From assembly GCA_023444055.1 (NCBI GenBank), contig JAEZRV010000034.1, forward strand, positions 1-19,790: a DNA stretch of 19,790 bases, in the 5' to 3' direction. Each line of letters opens with the position of its first letter. The stretch's first letter is position 1. This stretch comes from Bacillota bacterium (lineage in GTDB: Bacteria > Bacillota > Clostridia > Acetivibrionales > DSM-1351). The notes under the pieces are model-generated. The model searched no databases. It was not told where the DNA came from and saw only the letters and a list, made by a program, of their open reading frames with translations. Positions 15,999-19,790 of this stretch are shown here, one piece after another. The position numbers and the translations under genes were made by a program.

Positions 15999-16046
15999 AA
16001 CTTTCTGTAGAAGTGTTTGATTTAATGCTTCTGCAGGAAGTTTTTT
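15999..16046 (+). terminator. Intrinsic terminator after RNase J
   Basis: AACTTTCTGTAGAAGT (15999-16014) pairs with GCTTCTGCAGGAAGTT (16027-16042) over 16 bp including three G-U pairs. The loop is 12 nt and the T run covers 16041-16046. It stands between the convergent RNase J and tmcAL genes. Confidence 0.9.
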
Positions 16047-16150
16047 GTGCATTTAGCAATCAAGCAATGACCATACACTTTTTAATTACTATTTGTGTCA
16101 TTGGCGGTATCGGTGAAATGGAGGTTAGCTTAAAAAATGCGAAGTTACAT

Positions 16151-17428
16151 TTATTTAAAAATAACAACATTCTGAGTGTATTCTTGTCCAGCTTTTCTGA
16201 AGGCTGAATTTCTATAACCAAGAACGTATAAATCTGTCGATCTGGCTTCGATTTCAAGCATTCTGGTAAGAAGCCTATTACAAGAATTTTTGTAGTCTGC
16301 TGGCTTTGTAATAATAGGTAGGAGGGAGCTTTTTTTCGTTTTTGAGAGTAGTTCTCGTCCGATTTTATTGAATCCTAATACTCTGGCATATTGAGGACCT
16401 CCATATTGTTGAAATAAATCCATATCATTCTTCGTAATGCCAGCTAACAGTGAAAATAAAATTCTTTGAATTCTCGTTTGAGTATACCTTTTTGTACATA
16501 TATTTGATAAAAGTTCATAAATATTTCCTGAAATCTCAGCCGCCTTCTTAATTCTATATTCAAGGCCTTCTGAAATCCCTGGCAATTCACCAAGATTTTT
16601 AATGCTGGTATATCTAAGAAAAGCTAAAAGAATATTTTCGTAGGTGTTAATGTTATTTGGACCTCTGCCGTCCTTAAACTCTTTTTCCAAAATAATTTTA
16701 GCTGCATCAGGAATAGCTTGTACAGTGCTGCAGCATAATGAAGGGCTTAGATTATTATTTATGCTAAATATGCTATTTCTTATTGCAGTAGCACTAGAAA
16801 TATCGCCTGTAAAAACTGGTGAGTTGTACTGATTTGCTACTCTCTCAATTGTGTATGGCTTAATCGAACTTTTTAGCCTGTAAAGAGCCTTTAGATACTC
16901 AATACCTAAAATATTATTTGAGGTTTCCAAAATGGATGATAGATTAGTTTCAGAGTGTTTAATGGGGTTGCTTTCTATATATTTCTCAATGGCTATTTGC
17001 CTGCAAACAGGGAAGGAAAGTCCTGACTGCAGCTGTTTTTTTAGTTCTGTTTTATAATTGTCAGGTTCATTTGCTAATATATTTGCAATAAATTTGAGTG
17101 AATCAATATCTCCATGCTCACTGCCAAAAGAGATACAGTCCACTATTCCTATACTATCTAGTATTTTTACAGCTCCAAATCCAAATGATTCAGCGCTGGA
17201 CATAGCAAAAGGAAGCGGTAATTCAATTACTAAATCAACTCCGCTTTGAAGTGCAATATTTGCTCTAGCAAACTTATTTATAAGAGCTGGTTCACCACGT
17301 TGTATGAAATTACCACTCATAACGCAAACAACAGCATCACAACCTGTAATTGCTTTTGACTGCTCAATGTGATACTTATGTCCGTTATGAAAAGGGTTAT
17401 ATTCAGTAATAATACCGAGTACTCTCAT
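16151..17428 (-). CDS. tmcAL: tRNA(Met) cytidine acetate ligase (TmcAL, YlbM family)
   Basis: TmcAL makes N4-acetylcytidine at the wobble base of elongator tRNA-Met, activating acetate with ATP. From ATG 17428 the protein has 425 residues, near the 415 of Bacillus YlbM. The N-terminus MRVLGIITEYNPFHNGHKYH has the nucleotidyltransferase motif H14-N-G-H17. VVCVMSGNFIQRGEPAL and GVDLVIELPLPFAMSSAESF are family signatures, and SSATAIRNSI supplies the second nucleotide-binding motif. The open frame extends upstream to 17509, but 17428 gives the family's normal start. The ribosome binding site AAAGGA (17446-17441) is 12 bases away, rather far. A second ATG at 17440 would touch it. A promoter is at 17543-17515. 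The gene is convergent with RNase J and divergent from the MBL-fold gene. Confidence 0.92.
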   Translation of the reverse strand: MRVLGIITEYNPFHNGHKYHIEQSKAITGCDAVVCVMSGNFIQRGEPALINKFARANIALQSGVDLVIELPLPFAMSSAESFGFGAVKILDSIGIVDCISFGSEHGDIDSLKFIANILANEPDNYKTELKKQLQSGLSFPVCRQIAIEKYIESNPIKHSETNLSSILETSNNILGIEYLKALYRLKSSIKPYTIERVANQYNSPVFTGDISSATAIRNSIFSINNNLSPSLCCSTVQAIPDAAKIILEKEFKDGRGPNNINTYENILLAFLRYTSIKNLGELPGISEGLEYRIKKAAEISGNIYELLSNICTKRYTQTRIQRILFSLLAGITKNDMDLFQQYGGPQYARVLGFNKIGRELLSKTKKSSLLPIITKPADYKNSCNRLLTRMLEIEARSTDLYVLGYRNSAFRKAGQEYTQNVVIFK

Positions 17429-17514
17429 AATAATTATCATTCCTTTCACTGTTTCCAAATCGCGATTTATTAAGAATTTATCAAAGCATTTAGACCTTCT
17501 GAGTGTCAATGGTT

Positions 17515-17543
17515 ATTATATCAATTAAATATTTATTACACAA
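17515..17543 (-). promoter_or_regulatory. Promoter of tmcAL
   Basis: On the minus strand TTGTGT (17543-17538), a 17-bp spacer and a perfect TATAAT (17520-17515) preceded by TGA (extended -10) form a good vegetative promoter, with a leader of about 80 nt before the start codon. Confidence 0.7.
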
Positions 17544-17614
17544 CTTATTAGTAAAACTACAAATTTAGACTGAGAAAGTTGGGTGAAAGTAGAGTAGAAG
17601 TTACAGAAAATTGC

Positions 17615-17643
17615 TTGATATTAAATGCTTTAAATGCTAAATT
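17615..17643 (+). promoter_or_regulatory. Possible promoter of the MBL-fold gene
   Basis: TTGATA (17615-17620) is followed after 17 bp by TAAATT (17638-17643). A perfect 9-bp tandem repeat, TTAAATGCT (17621-17629 and 17630-17638), fills the spacer and reaches into the -10 box. TATAAT at 17649-17654 is an alternative -10 but lacks a good -35. Confidence 0.4.
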
Positions 17644-17645
17644 AT

Positions 17646-17680
17646 GTATATAATATATACTAAAGTTAGTAAATTTTACT
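17646..17680 (+). repeat. Three chained palindromes upstream of the MBL-fold gene
   Basis: GTATAT-AAT-ATATAC (17646-17660), TACTAA-AG-TTAGTA (17658-17671) and AGTAAA-T-TTTACT (17668-17680) are each perfect inverted repeats and overlap end to end. They end three bases before the ribosome binding site GAGGA (17683-17687). They may be operator sites or form an RNA leader structure. Confidence 0.5.
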
Positions 17681-17694
17681 ATGAGGATGGTTAA

Positions 17695-18471
17695 ATGAAC
17701 CAATATAATATTATTCAAATTGTTCCAGAAGTAACTAAAATCGAGGATGGAGATACAAATATTTATGTGGTAGAAGGAGAAACATCTGCCATTGTTATTG
17801 ACACAGGATATGGGTGTTTAAACCTAAAAGATGCTGTAAGAGAAATCACCCAAAAGCCATTAATTGTTGTATGTACGCATGGACATATAGATCACGCATT
17901 TGGTGCTCATTATTTTGATAAGGCCTATATAAACATAGATGATATTGATTTATATGAAGAACACCGAAAACTTAAATATGAATTAAAAGATGAAATAATG
18001 ATGGAATATAATGTATCTGAAGAGGTGATACAAAAGTGGTGTGATAGTACTGCAAATTTAGAATTTACCAAAGCTGGTGATATCTTCGATATTGGAGGAA
18101 ATATTTTAGAGGTAATATCATTAAGGGGGCACACATCTGGTAGCATTGGAATATTGGATAGAAAACATAGAATCCTATTTTCAGGAGATGGAATTATATC
18201 ACACGTATGGATGCAACTAAAGGAGTCTACTACTATTTCAGAGTATTTGAAAACAGTAAGAGCAATAAAGCCGTATTGTAAGGACTTTGATACTATTTAT
18301 ATGGGACATAGAAATAATGAAGCAGTATCATTTGTTGACGAATTAGAAGCAGCTTTAAACAACCTTTTATCAGGAAGTACTGGGGAACCATATGCTAATA
18401 AAGATTTTGGGGGAATGCTTTATAAGCATGGCAGATGTGAGGTTGTATATAATCCGGAACGTATTAGGTAA
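17695..18471 (+). CDS. Metallo-beta-lactamase-fold hydrolase
   Basis: This 258-residue cytoplasmic protein has all zinc ligands of the MBL fold: H62-x-H64-x-D66-H67 (THGHIDHA), His146 (RGHTSGS), Asp165 (FSGDG) and His205 (MGHRN). The GHTSGSIGIL pattern and length are like the glyoxalase-II and YcbL-type hydrolase group rather than true beta-lactamases; there is no signal peptide. Such enzymes cleave thioesters, esters or other small molecules, and the substrate here cannot be told. The ATG is 7 bases after GAGGA (17683-17687). Its leader carries three chained palindromes and may be regulated. It is divergent from tmcAL and followed on the same strand by the QueG-like Fe-S protein after 148 bp, with no obvious terminator. 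Confidence 0.9.
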   Translation: MNQYNIIQIVPEVTKIEDGDTNIYVVEGETSAIVIDTGYGCLNLKDAVREITQKPLIVVCTHGHIDHAFGAHYFDKAYINIDDIDLYEEHRKLKYELKDEIMMEYNVSEEVIQKWCDSTANLEFTKAGDIFDIGGNILEVISLRGHTSGSIGILDRKHRILFSGDGIISHVWMQLKESTTISEYLKTVRAIKPYCKDFDTIYMGHRNNEAVSFVDELEAALNNLLSGSTGEPYANKDFGGMLYKHGRCEVVYNPERIR

Positions 18472-18619
18472 CGTAATTTAAAAACTTTTGCTATGCAAGC
18501 TGAGAAACATTTAAAAAAATAAGTATATACAGCAACATAGGACAGGCTATTTTCTTGTATGCAGTAGGGAATTATTCAAATTGCATGAAATGTACTAGTT
18601 GTATATAGGAGGGATCCAA

Positions 18620-19549
18620 ATGATTAAAACGTTAAAGCAGGAAGCAATGGTATGTGGTGATAAACTACAGGTCGTACCGATAGAGTATTTAGAAAGAATA
18701 AAAAATGAAATTGAGTTATTTAAGAAAAATGAAGAATTAAATGGTTTTCATGAATGGATTTTAAATAACATTTATTGTTTTGATTTACCAAAAGCTGATT
18801 TCTCGATTAAATCCATTATTCTTGTTGCTGCACCTCATCCTACATATGCAAAATTGGAGTTTGAGAATCAGGGTAAAAAATATAAGGCTTTAGGTCTTGC
18901 AGCATCGGATATGGAAAAGACTGAGAGGTATTTAGTTGACTTTCTTATGCCCAAGAATTATCATATTAAACCTGTTTATAATATTCCTATGAAAAGAATG
19001 GCTTCTCAATGCGGTTTAGCTGTCTATGGAAGAAACAACATATGCTATATAGAGGGAATGGGGAGCAATTTTTCATTAGCAGCCTACTATTCAGACTTAC
19101 CTTGTGAGAACGATGAATGGATGCAAATGCAGCATGCTAAAACATGTGAAAATTGCAGAGCCTGCGTTGATAATTGTCCCACAGGAGCTATCAGAGTTAA
19201 CCGATTTTTAATAGATAATGATAAATGCTTATCTTGTTTAAATGAAGTCGAAGGAGAGTTTCCAGAATGGATACCAAAGTCTGCGCATCATTGTATATAT
19301 GACTGCTTGAAATGTCAAACCATTTGCCCGATGAACAAAGAACATGTAAGTAATGTTATTGGACCAATTAAATTCAGTGAAGAAGAAACTAATATGCTGC
19401 TTGAGGGCAGAACTCTTGATGAATATTCTGATGAGTTTATACAGAGAGCTAAAATGATAGGACTAACCCATTGGCCTGATATTTTAAAGGCTATTCCTAG
19501 AAATTTAAAGGTGTTGTTTGAGCTAAGTGAGGCAAATAGCGGGAAATAG
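18620..19549 (+). CDS. QueG-like double [4Fe-4S] cluster protein, function unknown
   Basis: This 309-residue protein resembles epoxyqueuosine reductase (QueG) in layout. An N-terminal domain (about 1-160) is followed by a ferredoxin-like part with C176-x2-C179-x2-C182-x3-C186-P and a second set C203, C229, C232 and C236-P (CLKCQTICPMN). Extra cysteines stand at 206 and 225. The segment NIPMKRMASQCGLAVYGRN (121 on) aligns by eye with QueG's D-x-x-P-x-x-E-x-x-A-x-x-x-GLGWIGKN, but the Asp proposed as general acid is Asn121, the Glu is Lys, and GW is replaced by AVY. It is therefore probably a paralog with another redox role, not QueG. The ATG at 18620 is 6 bases after AGGAGGG (18607-18613); an upstream in-frame TTG at 18599 precedes that site and is rejected. 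No promoter is evident. Confidence 0.82.
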   Translation: MIKTLKQEAMVCGDKLQVVPIEYLERIKNEIELFKKNEELNGFHEWILNNIYCFDLPKADFSIKSIILVAAPHPTYAKLEFENQGKKYKALGLAASDMEKTERYLVDFLMPKNYHIKPVYNIPMKRMASQCGLAVYGRNNICYIEGMGSNFSLAAYYSDLPCENDEWMQMQHAKTCENCRACVDNCPTGAIRVNRFLIDNDKCLSCLNEVEGEFPEWIPKSAHHCIYDCLKCQTICPMNKEHVSNVIGPIKFSEEETNMLLEGRTLDEYSDEFIQRAKMIGLTHWPDILKAIPRNLKVLFELSEANSGK

Positions 19550-19551
19550 TG

Positions 19552-19623
19552 AAATATGAAAAAAATAATAAATATGAAAAATATAATAAATATGAAAAAT
19601 ATAATAAATATGAAAACATGGAA
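19552..19623 (+). repeat. 18-bp tandem repeat, four copies
   Basis: The unit AAATATGAAAAATATAAT occurs at 19552-19569 (one mismatch), 19570-19587, 19588-19605 and, decayed at its end, 19606-19623. It starts right after the QueG-like gene's stop codons TAG-TGA. The 18-bp period keeps reading frames open on both strands, so long ORFs here are artefacts of the repeat. Confidence 0.85.
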
Positions 19624-19767
19624 ATATGGAATAATGAAATATAGAAAACAGAAAAGTGCGAATAAAGGTTGAAAGAAATATAAAAACAAATAAAGACTAA
19701 CTATTAAAAGTCAAGTATTAAAATGTTATTTTTAGAATAAAGTGCAGAAATGTATTTTAGATATTTA

Positions 19768-19790
19768 TGAACCTTGAAAACTGCATGACA
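19768..19790 (+). other. rRNA-leader-like motif at the window edge
   Basis: The last bases contain ACCTTGAAAACTGCAT, closely similar to the C-[TC]TTGAAAACT motif found in leaders and 16S-23S spacers of rRNA operons in many Firmicutes. No strong rRNA promoter is visible in the preceding 200 bp and no rRNA sequence lies in the window, so this may be the start of an rRNA operon or coincidence. Confidence 0.3.

Noticed and set aside
16013..16257. Short ORFs on both strands in the RNase J-tmcAL gap
   Set aside because: They overlap the terminator or the tmcAL 3' end and show no protein-like features or ribosome binding sites.
17429..17509. 27-residue upstream extension of TmcAL
   Set aside because: TmcAL proteins start just before the EYNPFHNGH motif, and no ribosome binding site supports the longer form.
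19556..19672. 38-residue plus-strand ORF made of the 18-bp repeat
   Set aside because: No ribosome binding site; the open frame is an effect of the repeat period being a multiple of three.
19315..19689. 124-codon minus-strand ORF rich in Phe and Ile
   Set aside because: Its IIFFIF repeats are the minus-strand reading of the 18-bp tandem repeat, and the rest is antisense to the QueG-like gene.
1..19790. CRISPR arrays, prophage genes, toxin-antitoxin pairs, biosynthetic clusters
   Set aside because: I looked for regularly spaced repeats, integrases, phage structural genes and paired small ORFs and saw none that could be supported.

Overview
The window is AT-rich chromosomal DNA of a low-GC Gram-positive bacterium, most likely one of the Clostridia. 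The reasons are strong AGGAGG-type ribosome binding sites, frequent TTG/GTG starts, sigma-A promoters with extended -10 boxes, an AddAB (not RecBCD) recombination nuclease, RNase J, TmcAL (YlbM), and a tRNA with encoded CCA. The genus cannot be fixed from the sequence alone. Most of the window is ordinary housekeeping DNA with small accessory genes between the blocks.

Left part (1-4712). On the minus strand there is a two-CBS-domain protein. It is followed by a hairpin with a U-tract that overlaps the ribosome binding site of a gene cut by the window edge; this may be the start of an insertion-sequence transposase. Divergent from these is a MerR/TipA-type regulator behind a typical long-spacer MerR promoter, then a flavin amine oxidase, then a CPBP-family membrane protease with its own promoter.

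Central part (4713-12625). addB and addA encode the two subunits of the helicase-nuclease that processes double-strand breaks for RecA. addB seems to be preceded by a nine-codon leader ORF that uses the only strong ribosome binding site. The two genes are separated by 168 bp instead of being tightly coupled. AddA carries an odd, repetitive insertion of about 75 residues.

Right part (12626-19790). A free-standing tRNA-Gln(CUG) gene has its own near-consensus promoter and terminator. It is followed by a GT4 glycosyltransferase and RNase J, ended by a strong terminator. tmcAL lies convergent on the minus strand. Divergent from it are a metallo-beta-lactamase-fold hydrolase with a palindrome-rich leader and a QueG-like double [4Fe-4S] protein that seems to lack the QueG catalytic Asp. 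The window ends in a short 18-bp tandem repeat and a motif resembling those in rRNA operon leaders and spacers.

I see no CRISPR array, prophage, biosynthetic cluster or clear new multi-gene system. The most unusual items are the AddA repeat insertion, the addB leader ORF, the hairpin over the left-edge start site, and the QueG-like protein with altered active-site residues.
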